Shown piece after piece: positions 49,857 to 58,215 of a stretch of DNA of 64,000 nucleotides (within the stretch, counting starts at the first letter, position 1; every line of letters begins with the position of its first letter). The notes beneath the pieces were generated by a model, which was not told where the DNA came from, did not search any database, and worked only from the letters and a program-made list of their open reading frames with translations. A program made the translations under genes and the position numbers. Location of the stretch: the NCBI GenBank assembly GCA_900755895.1, contig CAAEIG010000081.1:186001-250000 (forward strand). The letters are read 5' to 3'. The stretch comes from Clostridia bacterium (lineage in GTDB: Bacteria; Bacillota; Clostridia; Oscillospirales; Acutalibacteraceae).

Positions 49857-50396
49857 ATGAATCTTGCAAAATTGAAAACCGGTTTTGGCTATCAAAAGTC
49901 CAGTGTATATGCTTGCATTGCTGAGGTGGAAGAGGAGTTTTCCGCAAAGCTCTTGGAGCAGGAGCGCAAAGCGAAAGAGAACGAAGAGCGCTATCTGGCG
50001 CGGATCAAAGAGCTGGAAAAGGAACTGGAGGGCTCCCGCAGCCAGGCGGAGAAGAACCTGGGAGATCAGCTGATGATTGCCAACACGCTGATGGACGCCA
50101 AGCGGTATGGCGAGGCGTTGAAGCGGGAGACTCAAGAGCAGGAGAAGACTGTGCGCCGCAAGCTGGATCAGGAGCGGGAACAGCTTCAGAATGAATTGGA
50201 CCGGTGCGGCGCTCAAATTCAGGAGCTGCGGAGCTTTCTTCATGGGATGCTGGCCCGCATGGACGGAGAAGCTCAAGAGGCCCAGGAGAAAGTGGACCAG
50301 GTAAACGAGCGGAATCTGGGCTTGTTCCAGCGACGGACGGACAGGGAAGAGCCCGCCGTTTCCGAACAGACTGAGGAGCCAGAGACGAAGCAGTAA
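49857..50396 (+). CDS. coiled-coil protein, DivIVA-like start
   Basis: A 179-residue cytoplasmic protein that is almost wholly coiled coil from residue 25 to 150. The first 30 residues (LKTGFGYQKSSVYACIAEVEEEF) recall the DivIVA/GpsB membrane-binding head (F-x-x-GY-xx-x-V-x-x-xxx-x-E). That would place it at curved membrane or division sites. A role in positioning the polymer machinery is possible. The family call is tentative. Confidence 0.65.
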   Translation: MNLAKLKTGFGYQKSSVYACIAEVEEEFSAKLLEQERKAKENEERYLARIKELEKELEGSRSQAEKNLGDQLMIANTLMDAKRYGEALKRETQEQEKTVRRKLDQEREQLQNELDRCGAQIQELRSFLHGMLARMDGEAQEAQEKVDQVNERNLGLFQRRTDREEPAVSEQTEEPETKQ

Positions 50397-50409
50397 AACG
50401 GGGGACTTC

Positions 50410-52224
50410 ATGTTGGAAGAGCGAGGGACAGTCTATGTGGCAGGCAATCCGGATGCCTACCCGGTGGAATACTTTCACAAGGACAGCGGCACATACCGAG
50501 GGATCCTGCCGGACCTGTTGGAGGAGTTTTCCCAGGAGACCGGGATCCAGGTGGAGTATTACCAACCCGGGGAAGAGGACCAGCGGGAGCACTTGGCAGA
50601 GAATCTCCAAGTGGATCTCGTTTCCGGCTATGGACCGGGGGATTCCTTGCCCTCTAGAGTGAAAGAGTTGACCGTGTTTGTGACCCAGCAGGATGGGGAG
50701 GAGAGCTCCTGGTCCTTGGGGGTTACCGGCGCTGCTCCGGAGGAACTGGTGACGGAGCTCTCAGACTTTCTATCCACAGTCTCTCAGGAGGAGGTCACGG
50801 GCAGTTTGTTGCAAGAGGTTTTGGTTCCTCAGTCCAATACCCCTTTACTCTGGACGGCTGTCGGTCTGGCGTTGGCTCTGGTGATGATGGGGACAGCCCT
50901 GATTCTGGTGATTCGCAAGTATCGCAAAAGGTTGAACCGCGCTCAAGAGGATCTGGAGGCTGACGCAGTCACTGGTTTGGGCAACCATGAGTATCTGCAC
51001 CATTATTTTCATCAATACGTCAACGACAACAATCGGATTCTCTACAGCCTGGTGTATTTCTATGTGGACACCGACCGGTTGCGCCGTTTGAGCAGCAGCG
51101 AAGAGACCGAGGAGTTTTTGCGCTATTGCGGTGCGGTGCTGCAAGAGTACACCGGAGATGCGGATATCCTTGCCAGAGTGGGGGATCGGGGCTTTGTGCT
51201 TTTGAAGCTGTTGGGAAACAGCCAGGGGCTTCCCGATTGGATCACTCCGATTTTTGACAGGGTGCGGGAGTACACCCGCCTGTTTTCCAAACCCTATGAA
51301 GTGGAGGTTCACGCTGGGGTTTACCCTCTAAAAGAGTCGGATAGAGAGTTGGATGCCATGCTGATCAGCGCTAAAGAAACGGCTCTTCTAGCCCAGCGGG
51401 AGGGGCAGGACTATATGATCTGCTCCCAGGGGATTCTGGAACTCATTGCCCGGGAGAGACAGCTGCAGGCTGGTTTGGAACAGGCTTTTCTCCGCAAAGA
51501 GTTTCTGTTGTACCTCCAATTTTACGTGGACGCGGTGACCAAACAGGTGGTAGGTGGTGAAGCGCTTTCCCGGTGGAACCATCCTCAGCGGGGACTGCTG
51601 GGGCCGGATAAATTTGTCCCACTGATGGAGCGAGAGAATATGATCTCCCGCCTAGACTACTATTGTTTGGAAGAGGTCTGTGCCTTTTTGCAGGATTTGT
51701 GCTCCCAGAGCGTGGAGACCTTTTTCATCTCCTGCAATGTGTCCCGAGCCACTTTTGCAGCCGGGGATTTTGCCCAGCGCTGCTTGGAAATTCTGGGAAG
51801 GTACCATTTTCCCAGAGAATTGTTAATCCTGGAATTGACGGAGAGCGTCTCTGTAAAGGATATGGGTCAGACCAAAGCCAATATGGAAGCTTTAATGGAC
51901 AGCGGGATCAGTGTGGCTCTGGATGATTTTGGCGAAGGCTTCACCTCCTTTTATGACCTGCAAAAGTATCCAGTCAAAGGCTTGAAGCTGGACAAGGGAT
52001 TGGTGGATGGTGCGCTGACCCCTTCAGGCCGGGCAATCCTTCGGGCGATGATCCAGGTGGGGCATGAGCTGGGAATGACCATCTTGGCCGAAGGTGTGGA
52101 GAACGATGGTCAGGCTCAAGCTTTGGTGGATTTAAAATGTGATGTGATCCAGGGATTTCGTTACTGCGTGCCGCTGCCGGATTGGGAGGCCCGCCGTAGA
52201 ATTCTGGAGCTCTTTGGGGCTTGA
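50410..52224 (+). CDS. EAL-domain c-di-GMP phosphodiesterase with degenerate GGDEF
   Basis: A 604-residue protein. A shortened SBP_bac_3-like sensor (about 5-130) precedes one membrane helix (about 147-168). The GGDEF domain has RVGDRGFVLL in place of RxGGDEF, so it cannot be a cyclase. The EAL domain is complete: GGEALSRW, the Asn of CNVSRATF, LELTES, ALDDFGEGF, KLDKG, AEGVEN and QGFRYCVPLP. It should hydrolyse c-di-GMP to pGpG. No N-terminal signal peptide is seen, which is odd for an extracytoplasmic sensor. Last gene of a c-di-GMP-riboswitch operon, implying feedback. Confidence 0.9.
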   Translation: MLEERGTVYVAGNPDAYPVEYFHKDSGTYRGILPDLLEEFSQETGIQVEYYQPGEEDQREHLAENLQVDLVSGYGPGDSLPSRVKELTVFVTQQDGEESSWSLGVTGAAPEELVTELSDFLSTVSQEEVTGSLLQEVLVPQSNTPLLWTAVGLALALVMMGTALILVIRKYRKRLNRAQEDLEADAVTGLGNHEYLHHYFHQYVNDNNRILYSLVYFYVDTDRLRRLSSSEETEEFLRYCGAVLQEYTGDADILARVGDRGFVLLKLLGNSQGLPDWITPIFDRVREYTRLFSKPYEVEVHAGVYPLKESDRELDAMLISAKETALLAQREGQDYMICSQGILELIARERQLQAGLEQAFLRKEFLLYLQFYVDAVTKQVVGGEALSRWNHPQRGLLGPDKFVPLMERENMISRLDYYCLEEVCAFLQDLCSQSVETFFISCNVSRATFAAGDFAQRCLEILGRYHFPRELLILELTESVSVKDMGQTKANMEALMDSGISVALDDFGEGFTSFYDLQKYPVKGLKLDKGLVDGALTPSGRAILRAMIQVGHELGMTILAEGVENDGQAQALVDLKCDVIQGFRYCVPLPDWEARRRILELFGA

Positions 52225-52230
52225 TTTTTG

Positions 52231-52267
52231 AGAGCAGCGTCCTGTGTAGGATGCTGCTCTTTTTTTT
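52231..52267 (+). terminator. terminator of the c-di-GMP operon
   Basis: AGAGCAGCGTCCT pairs with AGGATGCTGCTCT around GTGT (one G-T pair), followed by T8. Confidence 0.93.
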
Positions 52268-52306
52268 GCCATAAGGTGAAAATGTCGGAAATAAAAAAAT
52301 CGCTGC

Positions 52307-52335
52307 TTGACAACTTTGTGGAGATGCGCTATTCT
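52307..52335 (+). promoter_or_regulatory. promoter of the serine hydrolase operon
   Basis: TTGACA (52307-52312), 17-base spacer, TATTCT (52330-52335). The boxes are identical to those of the binding-protein promoter at 58117. Confidence 0.87.
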
Positions 52336-52349
52336 CTGAGTAGTGGAGT

Positions 52350-52362
52350 AAAACGTTTGCGC
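52350..52362 (+). promoter_or_regulatory. LacI-type operator
   Basis: AAAACGTTTGCGC, with AACGTTT starting 17 bases after the -10 box. It shares CGTTTGCGC with a site at 58004-58012 and the AACGTTT core with the fucosidase and binding-protein operators. Confidence 0.68.
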
Positions 52363-52443
52363 CTTTTCTGGGATTTCCAGCTGAGGGACATCCTCTTCCG
52401 GAAGGGGCGCTCAAATTTTCTTTTGTGAAAGGAGTGGGCACAA

Positions 52444-53952
52444 ATGCGACGGGAATTTGAACGGGTTACCCCTGAAAGCGTGGGGATTCCCAGTGCGGCG
52501 GTGCAGCGGCTTTTGGATAGGTTGGATGAGAGCAATACGGAAATGCACGGCTTGATGGTGATGCGTCACGGCAAGGTGTGCGCGGAGGGGTGGTGGACGC
52601 CTTATGCACCTGGTTTGCGCCATGGATTGCAGTCACTGTCCAAAACATATGCTGCCACTGCGGTGGGCCTGCTCTACACAGAGGGGCTCATTCGCCTGGA
52701 TGAGAGAGTCATTGACATTTTTCCGGAGGACGCTCCGGAACAGCCCAGTGAAAACTTGAAGAAACTCACTGTGCGGGATGTGTTGTGCATGGGCTGTGGA
52801 ATGGATACCATGCCGGCTCCCTCTGAGCATTGGATCCGGGATTTTCTGCATACACCGGTGAACCACGAGCCCGGCAGCTGCTTTATGTACAACAGCGTGG
52901 GGTCTTCCATGCTGGCAGCCATGGTGGTGAAAAAGACCGGCCAAAGCCTGCAGGAATACTTGACTCCTCGGCTCTATGAGAAATTGGGTATGGATCCTGC
53001 CAGCACCAGTTGGTATTGCATGCCCGATGGAGTGGAGTGCGGTGGCGCCGGGATGTTTTCCACTACGGAGAACAACCTGCGGCTGATGAAGCTCTATGCG
53101 GACGGAGGCCAGTGGGAAGGCGAGCGGATCCTGACGGAGGACTTTGTGCGGCTGGCCACTTCCTCTCAGAACGATTCTTCCACTGAGTCCAAGGGCAATC
53201 CGGAAGCTTACGACAATTTTGTAGGCTATGGCTTCCAGATCTGGATGTGTCGCCCTCGAGGCGTTTACCGGGCGGACGGGGCCATGGGACAGTTTTCCGT
53301 GGTGGTGCCGGATAAGGATATGATTATCTCTGTCAACGAGACGGCCACCGGAGCTCATTGGGCTCAGAATACATTGGATATCCTGTGGCAGTTCCTGGGC
53401 GAGATTCCCGAGGAGGATCCCCTCCCGGAGGAGCCTCGTGTCAGTGACGCTCTTCGGCGGCGGTTGAGCGCTTTGGCGCTGCCCAACCCACCCTTTGCGC
53501 CCAACAGTCCCTTTATCTCTCAGGTGTCCGGTCAGTGGTTCGGGCTGGAGCAGGGCAGCTTTACCCTGCGGCAGCGGATTGGCGGCATCCTCAGTGGGAC
53601 GCCTGTGGGTGGAGAGATTACACAGTTCCGTTTGGAATTTGCCTATGGCAGTGTCACGCTCACCGCTTTGGAGGATGGAAAAGAAGTCCAGTACCGGGTG
53701 GCGACGGATGGTTCCCGCGCCTTGAACCTGGTGGAGACGACTCACCTGCCCATCAGCCAGCTGTACTTGCACGGCTGGTGGAGTGAGGAAGATACCTTCT
53801 CCATCGCTCTGCGTTGGGTGGAGACTTGCTTTGAGGATCGGTTGGATCTGCATTTTACAGATGATGGAGTAGAGATTCGTCGGGAATCCGTCATAGGCGG
53901 GTTTGGCCCGATGACTGAGAAAGGGGAAACGCTTCTGGCAAAGCGTTGCTGA
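52444..53952 (+). CDS. serine hydrolase, class C beta-lactamase/esterase family
   Basis: A 502-residue penicillin-binding-protein-like hydrolase without signal peptide. The SxxK motif is SLSKTY (Ser near 65), the YxN motif is YNS in CFMYNSVGSSML (about 147), and a later active-site-like loop is around DGAMGQFSVVVP. A C-terminal beta domain of about 160 residues follows. Its cytoplasmic location and place at the head of a GH32/esterase/LacI operon suggest it deacylates an imported sugar conjugate, rather than conferring drug resistance. Confidence 0.87.
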   Translation: MRREFERVTPESVGIPSAAVQRLLDRLDESNTEMHGLMVMRHGKVCAEGWWTPYAPGLRHGLQSLSKTYAATAVGLLYTEGLIRLDERVIDIFPEDAPEQPSENLKKLTVRDVLCMGCGMDTMPAPSEHWIRDFLHTPVNHEPGSCFMYNSVGSSMLAAMVVKKTGQSLQEYLTPRLYEKLGMDPASTSWYCMPDGVECGGAGMFSTTENNLRLMKLYADGGQWEGERILTEDFVRLATSSQNDSSTESKGNPEAYDNFVGYGFQIWMCRPRGVYRADGAMGQFSVVVPDKDMIISVNETATGAHWAQNTLDILWQFLGEIPEEDPLPEEPRVSDALRRRLSALALPNPPFAPNSPFISQVSGQWFGLEQGSFTLRQRIGGILSGTPVGGEITQFRLEFAYGSVTLTALEDGKEVQYRVATDGSRALNLVETTHLPISQLYLHGWWSEEDTFSIALRWVETCFEDRLDLHFTDDGVEIRRESVIGGFGPMTEKGETLLAKRC

Positions 53953-53973
53953 GATGCCGGAAGCTGTGGGGTT

Positions 53974-55626
53974 ATGAATAAGAAGACGATCAAAGCGGAG
54001 AAAAAGTATTTGCTCATCCCCGTGGCGGATTCCAAAGGGTGGTTTTTGCCGGTGGATGAGATGCAGTTCTTGGGAGTTTACCGGGACGGTGAGCTGTTGG
54101 AGGAGCATGAGGTGATCCTGTCCAAGGAGCCTCGTTGCTGGGCGTGCCTGTATTTGGAGCGCTATGAGGGCCAGGAGTTGGAGCTGCGCCTGGAGGGCGG
54201 GGACGAGTCCCTGCTGGAGCTGGTGGAGGCCTCCGACGTCCTGCGGGACGCGGACACCCTGTATCGGGAACCCACCCGACCCCTGGCGCATTTTACTCCC
54301 ATGCACGGATTCATGAACGATCCCAACGGGTTGTTTTATTACGATGGACAGTATCATCTGTTTGCCCAGCTGAACCCTTACGGCTTCGGTGTGGGAAATA
54401 CCCATTGGCTCCATGCGGTCAGCCCGGACCTGGTCCATTGGGAGGAGCTGCCTTACGCTCTGATTCCCGATGAGTCCGGACGGATGTATTCCGGTGGAGG
54501 CGTTGTGGATGTGGAGAACACTTCCGGCTTGGGCAAGGATGGAGTACCTCCTGTGTGTCTGTTCTACACTGCCGCCGGAAGCAAATCCCGGTGGAGTCGG
54601 GGCCGGTATTTTGAGATGGCCATGGCTTACAGCACCGATGGGGGACGGACCTACCAAAAGTATGAGGGCAATCCCATCGTGCCCCACATTGCCTTTATGA
54701 ACCGGGACCCCAAGGTGGTTTGGGAGCCGGAGGGCAAGAACTGGGTGATGTTCATTTTCTTGGACAATTGTCGGTACCAGCTGCTCTACTCCAAGGATCT
54801 GCTTCACTGGGAGGAGGGACAGGTGATCCCCCTGCACACCGCAGCGGAGTGTCCGGACCTCTTCTGCTTGCCTTTGGATGGCGATTCCAATAAAATGCGC
54901 TGGGTCCTGTGGGGCTCCACAGATACTTACATGGTGGGCCGATTCCAAGGCAGGAAGTTTGTCCCGGATACAGAGGCCATTCCCGGACCCATTCACCAGA
55001 TCTATTCTGCATACAGTGATGCAGCTCGTTCGCCCGGTGGTTATGCGGCCCAGACCTTTACCGGTTTTCCGGAGGGACGGGTGGTGCAGCTGTCCTGGAT
55101 TCGCACCAGGGTGGGGGAGGGGCCCTTTTCCAGCTGCATGAGCGTGCCCAACGAGATCAAGCTTGTCACAACGGAGCAGGGTCCGCGGTTGACTCTGTGG
55201 CCTGCCAAGGAGGTGGAACTGTTGCGGGAGGAGAGCTTTTCCTTTATTGACCGAGGTTTGGAGGAGCTGGAGCGCATTCCGGCCCAGTATCTGGGAGAGG
55301 CCATGGATATGACCTTCCGGTTCAGTGTCCGTCCCGGAAAGCTGTTGGCCATGTCCATTCGGGACGTGCTGATGGTTTACGACCCGGAAAGCGGCAGACT
55401 GCTGCTGCCCAGCGGTGCCTATGAGATCGGCCCAGTGGGGGATACTCTGGAATTGCGCGTTGTTACAGATCGCTGTTCTGTGGAGATCTACGCCAATGGA
55501 GGGCTGTTCCACACCTCCATTGCCACAGTGTTGGATCCCGCGAAGATCCAGGTGACCCCGGTGATGGTGGATCCCGGTACGGCGGTGGATTTGGAGATCC
55601 ACAAATTGAAGAGCATGTGGGATTAA
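53974..55626 (+). CDS. GH32 family glycosidase (fructosidase-like)
   Basis: A 550-residue enzyme. The five-bladed propeller starts with HGFMNDPNGLFYYDGQYHLF, which holds the GH32 nucleophile Asp. FMNRDPKVVWEP carries the RDP transition-state Asp, and HTAAECPDLFCL the acid/base Glu (EC motif). A beta-sandwich C-terminal domain with SVEIYANGG follows. There is an N-terminal extension of about 105 residues before the propeller. GH32 enzymes cut beta-fructosides such as sucrose, inulin or levan; the co-regulated GH29 fucosidase suggests a mixed or unusual substrate. No signal peptide. Confidence 0.92.
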   Translation: MNKKTIKAEKKYLLIPVADSKGWFLPVDEMQFLGVYRDGELLEEHEVILSKEPRCWACLYLERYEGQELELRLEGGDESLLELVEASDVLRDADTLYREPTRPLAHFTPMHGFMNDPNGLFYYDGQYHLFAQLNPYGFGVGNTHWLHAVSPDLVHWEELPYALIPDESGRMYSGGGVVDVENTSGLGKDGVPPVCLFYTAAGSKSRWSRGRYFEMAMAYSTDGGRTYQKYEGNPIVPHIAFMNRDPKVVWEPEGKNWVMFIFLDNCRYQLLYSKDLLHWEEGQVIPLHTAAECPDLFCLPLDGDSNKMRWVLWGSTDTYMVGRFQGRKFVPDTEAIPGPIHQIYSAYSDAARSPGGYAAQTFTGFPEGRVVQLSWIRTRVGEGPFSSCMSVPNEIKLVTTEQGPRLTLWPAKEVELLREESFSFIDRGLEELERIPAQYLGEAMDMTFRFSVRPGKLLAMSIRDVLMVYDPESGRLLLPSGAYEIGPVGDTLELRVVTDRCSVEIYANGGLFHTSIATVLDPAKIQVTPVMVDPGTAVDLEIHKLKSMWD

Positions 55627-55684
55627 GGGGAACTGGAAGCTGTTTCAGGCTTCTTGCTCAATACATGATAGGAGTTGATTGAAG

Positions 55685-56872
55685 ATGACAAATCAGGAAC
55701 AGTATCCATCCGCAGCGCTGAATGCGGCCTATTACGACACCCCGGTGGGTTTTGAGCCCCAGCTTCCCATGGGTGGCACCGTGGGCACCAGCGGATATGG
55801 CGATCGCCAGGGTGTGACCCCTCCGGGAGCCGTTTTGTTGCCCGGCGGAAAGCTTCGGCTGAATTTCCTGGCGCCGGAGGCTTCCAAGGTGGAGGCAGTT
55901 CTCCGCTACCGTGACCACTACGATCTGGTCCGGGGCGAGGATGGCCTGTGGTCCGTGGAGCTGGAAAGCGGTGACGGCGGGTTTATTCCCATTCTGTTCC
56001 GGGTGGATGGCACGGAAGTGCTCAATCCTCTGGCTCCGGTGGGGTATGGTTCCTCCCGGCCCATCAACTATGTGGATGTTCCTCAGGAGGGCGTGGATTT
56101 CACTCTGTGCCAGGATGTGCCCCACGGCACCGTGACCCAGGATTACTATTACGCCAAGTCCCTGGGGCTGATGAAGAGCTGCCTGGTCTACACCCCGCCC
56201 AAGTACATGCTGGGAGGCGACGAGACTTACCCAGTGCTGTACTTGCAGCATGGTCACGGGGAAAACGAAAAGTGCTGGATCCATCAGGGCCGGGCCAATT
56301 TTATCTTTGACAATCTGATTGCCCAGGGGAAGATGGTTCCCTGTGTTGTGGTGATGAACAACGGCATGGTTCAGCGGGAGCGGGACGGCCTGCGGGTGTT
56401 GGAGACCAACGCCATCAGCAAGCTGTTGTTGGAGGATTGCATCCCCTTTATTGAGAGCCATTACCGCGTGAAGACTGACAAATGGAATCGGGCTATGGCA
56501 GGACTATCCATGGGCTCCATGCAGACCAGTATGGTCACCTTGGGCAATCCAGATCTGTTTGCCTATGCCGGTGTGTTCAGCGGCTTTGTGGCAGCGCTGA
56601 AGATCGGCCAGTCCATCCCGGACTCCTCCTATTTGAAAGAGCTGGATGACAAGGAGAAGTTTGTCAAGGACTTCAAGGTGTTCTTCCGTGCCTGTGGCGA
56701 TGGGGATACCTTGGCTCTGCCTAGATTCGATGAAGACCGGGCCATGTTTGCAAAGAAGGGGCTTTCTCCCGAGGAATGCCCCGTTCACATTGAGAAGATC
56801 TATCACGGCGAGCATGAGTGGAATGTATGGCGCATGTGTTTGCGTGATTTTGCACAGCTGCTCTTCCGTTGA
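55685..56872 (+). CDS. esterase D/CE1-like alpha/beta hydrolase with N-terminal Ig-like domain
   Basis: A 395-residue protein. Residues 50-140 form a CBM48/Ig-like domain (KLRLNFLAPEASKVEAVLRY). The alpha/beta hydrolase part has YPVLYLQHGHGENEKCW (oxyanion region), nucleophile elbow GLSMGS near 283 and a terminal His in YHGEHEWNVWR. This layout matches intracellular feruloyl or acetyl esterases acting on decorated oligosaccharides. Start at 55685; a TTG two codons earlier overlaps the ribosome site. Confidence 0.87.
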   Translation: MTNQEQYPSAALNAAYYDTPVGFEPQLPMGGTVGTSGYGDRQGVTPPGAVLLPGGKLRLNFLAPEASKVEAVLRYRDHYDLVRGEDGLWSVELESGDGGFIPILFRVDGTEVLNPLAPVGYGSSRPINYVDVPQEGVDFTLCQDVPHGTVTQDYYYAKSLGLMKSCLVYTPPKYMLGGDETYPVLYLQHGHGENEKCWIHQGRANFIFDNLIAQGKMVPCVVVMNNGMVQRERDGLRVLETNAISKLLLEDCIPFIESHYRVKTDKWNRAMAGLSMGSMQTSMVTLGNPDLFAYAGVFSGFVAALKIGQSIPDSSYLKELDDKEKFVKDFKVFFRACGDGDTLALPRFDEDRAMFAKKGLSPEECPVHIEKIYHGEHEWNVWRMCLRDFAQLLFR

Positions 56873-56942
56873 GGAGCATTGCGTTTGAGTTGAGGTCGGG
56901 GAGGAAACTCCATCCCCGAAAAGAAAGCAGGGAGGTACGTTT

Positions 56943-57956
56943 ATGGCAACGCTGAAGGACATCGCGGAACGGGTAGGGGTATCGATCACCACAGTTTCGC
57001 GAGTATTGAACGGGAAGGGCTCCATCAGCCAGGAGACCAAAGACAAGGTGTTTCAGGTGATGAAGGAACTGAACTATTACCCCAACGAGATGGCCCGTTC
57101 TCTGGTGAACCGGAACAGTCACCTCATTGGGCTGATTGTGCCCTATATCAATCATTCGTTTTTCAGCGAGCTGACCGCTTCCATTGAGGAGGCGTGTTCC
57201 GCAAACGGCTATAAGCTGTTTCTGTGCACCTCCGGAGGCAACCCGGAACGGGAACGGGAGCAATTTGCCACGTTGCAGGGCAACAATGTAGCAGGAGTGC
57301 TGGTGTGCAGCCGCCATTTGGAAAACGTGCTGAGTATGCGGGATGTGCCGGTGGTCAGCGTGGAGCGCACCATTGAAGGCGTTCCCTCGGTGGCCTGCGA
57401 CAACTATCAAGGCGGAGTGTTGGCTGCCCAGGAGCTGCTTGCCAGCGGGTGCCAGATGCCCCTGCTTTTCGGCAACCGCATTGTGTCCAATAAGCTGCCG
57501 GCCTACCGGCGTTATCAGGGATTTATTGAAGCTTGCCGCAAAGCAGGCTGTCCCTGTGGCGAGTACTACATCGACGCTGAGGACTTGTTTGGTGAAAATT
57601 TGGAGGCTGACATCCGTCGGGCCAGAACCCTGTTTCCCCAGGCAGACGGTCTGTTTGTCACCAGTGATGTGTTGGCTGCCAGTATCCAGTCCACTTTGTG
57701 GCGAGTCTCCCCCAATTGGGTGGGCAGTGTTCCCATTGTGGGTTTTGACGGTGTGGATGTCTCCAGTTACTGCAATATCAGCACAGTGGCGCAGCCCATC
57801 CGGCAGATGGGGGAGCAGGCTGTGCGCACGTTAATTGCCTGCATCAATGGGGAAGAGGCCCCGGAGAGCTCCATTTTACCGGTGAGTTTGGTGCGCCGTC
57901 AGAGCTCCGGTCCTAGCACGATCAGCTGTCAGGCGGCGGTTTCCCGGCGGATCTAG
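56943..57956 (+). CDS. LacI-family transcriptional repressor
   Basis: A 337-residue LacI/PurR-type regulator. The N-terminal helix-turn-helix and hinge read ATLKDIAERVGVSITTVSRVLNGKGSIS, then a periplasmic-binding-protein-like sensor domain (HLIGLIVPYINHSFFSELTA onward; late segment SVPIVGFDGVDVSSY, with VPIVGFDG typical). Last gene of the serine hydrolase operon, 70 bases after the esterase; a hairpin (TCGGGG...CCCCGA) lies in that gap. It most likely binds the AACGTTT sites at 6596, 52350 and 58161, released by a sugar. Confidence 0.94.
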   Translation: MATLKDIAERVGVSITTVSRVLNGKGSISQETKDKVFQVMKELNYYPNEMARSLVNRNSHLIGLIVPYINHSFFSELTASIEEACSANGYKLFLCTSGGNPEREREQFATLQGNNVAGVLVCSRHLENVLSMRDVPVVSVERTIEGVPSVACDNYQGGVLAAQELLASGCQMPLLFGNRIVSNKLPAYRRYQGFIEACRKAGCPCGEYYIDAEDLFGENLEADIRRARTLFPQADGLFVTSDVLAASIQSTLWRVSPNWVGSVPIVGFDGVDVSSYCNISTVAQPIRQMGEQAVRTLIACINGEEAPESSILPVSLVRRQSSGPSTISCQAAVSRRI

Positions 57957-58000
57957 GAATCAAAATTCTGGTTTTTTTGACCTCTTTTGACAAGAAAGGC

Positions 58001-58012
58001 AATCGTTTGCGC
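58001..58012 (+). promoter_or_regulatory. additional LacI-type site upstream of the ABC promoter
   Basis: AATCGTTTGCGC shares CGTTTGCGC with the operator at 52350-52362. It lies 105 bases before the -35 box, so it could support looping by a tetrameric repressor. Confidence 0.5.
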
Positions 58013-58116
58013 TGTTTTGCTTCCAAAAAGTGACTAAAAAACCCCGAAAATGTCCAATATTCACCGTACCTTAGGGAACATTGCACAAGGGCTTCACAAA
58101 ATTTTCATTTTTTTTG

Positions 58117-58145
58117 TTGACATTTCGCCCTCGATGGTGTATTCT
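58117..58145 (+). promoter_or_regulatory. promoter of the ABC transporter operon
   Basis: TTGACA (58117-58122), 17-base spacer, TATTCT (58140-58145). Confidence 0.88.
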
Positions 58146-58160
58146 TAATTGCGTAAGAGT

Positions 58161-58189
58161 TAACGTTTGCACAATCTAGTCAAACGTTA
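58161..58189 (+). promoter_or_regulatory. two-half inverted operator for the LacI regulator
   Basis: TAACGTTTG (58161-58169) and CAAACGTTA (58181-58189) are perfect inverted repeats 11 bases apart, each with its own near-palindromic AACGTT core. The first AACGTTT begins 17 bases after the -10 box, as at 52352. Confidence 0.78.
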
Positions 58190-58215
58190 TCAAAATTCTG
58201 AAAGGATGGTAAACT

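Noticed and set aside
52444..53952. Antibiotic-resistance beta-lactamase
   Set aside because: It has no signal peptide, sits in a sugar-utilisation operon with a matching operator and has a long extra C-terminal domain, so an intracellular esterase/hydrolase role is more likely.
52633..55602. Very long open frame on the minus strand (about 990 codons) opposite the serine hydrolase and GH32 genes
   Set aside because: It is a codon-bias shadow. The plus-strand products have complete enzyme motifs and the antisense translation has no family signal, ribosome site or promoter.
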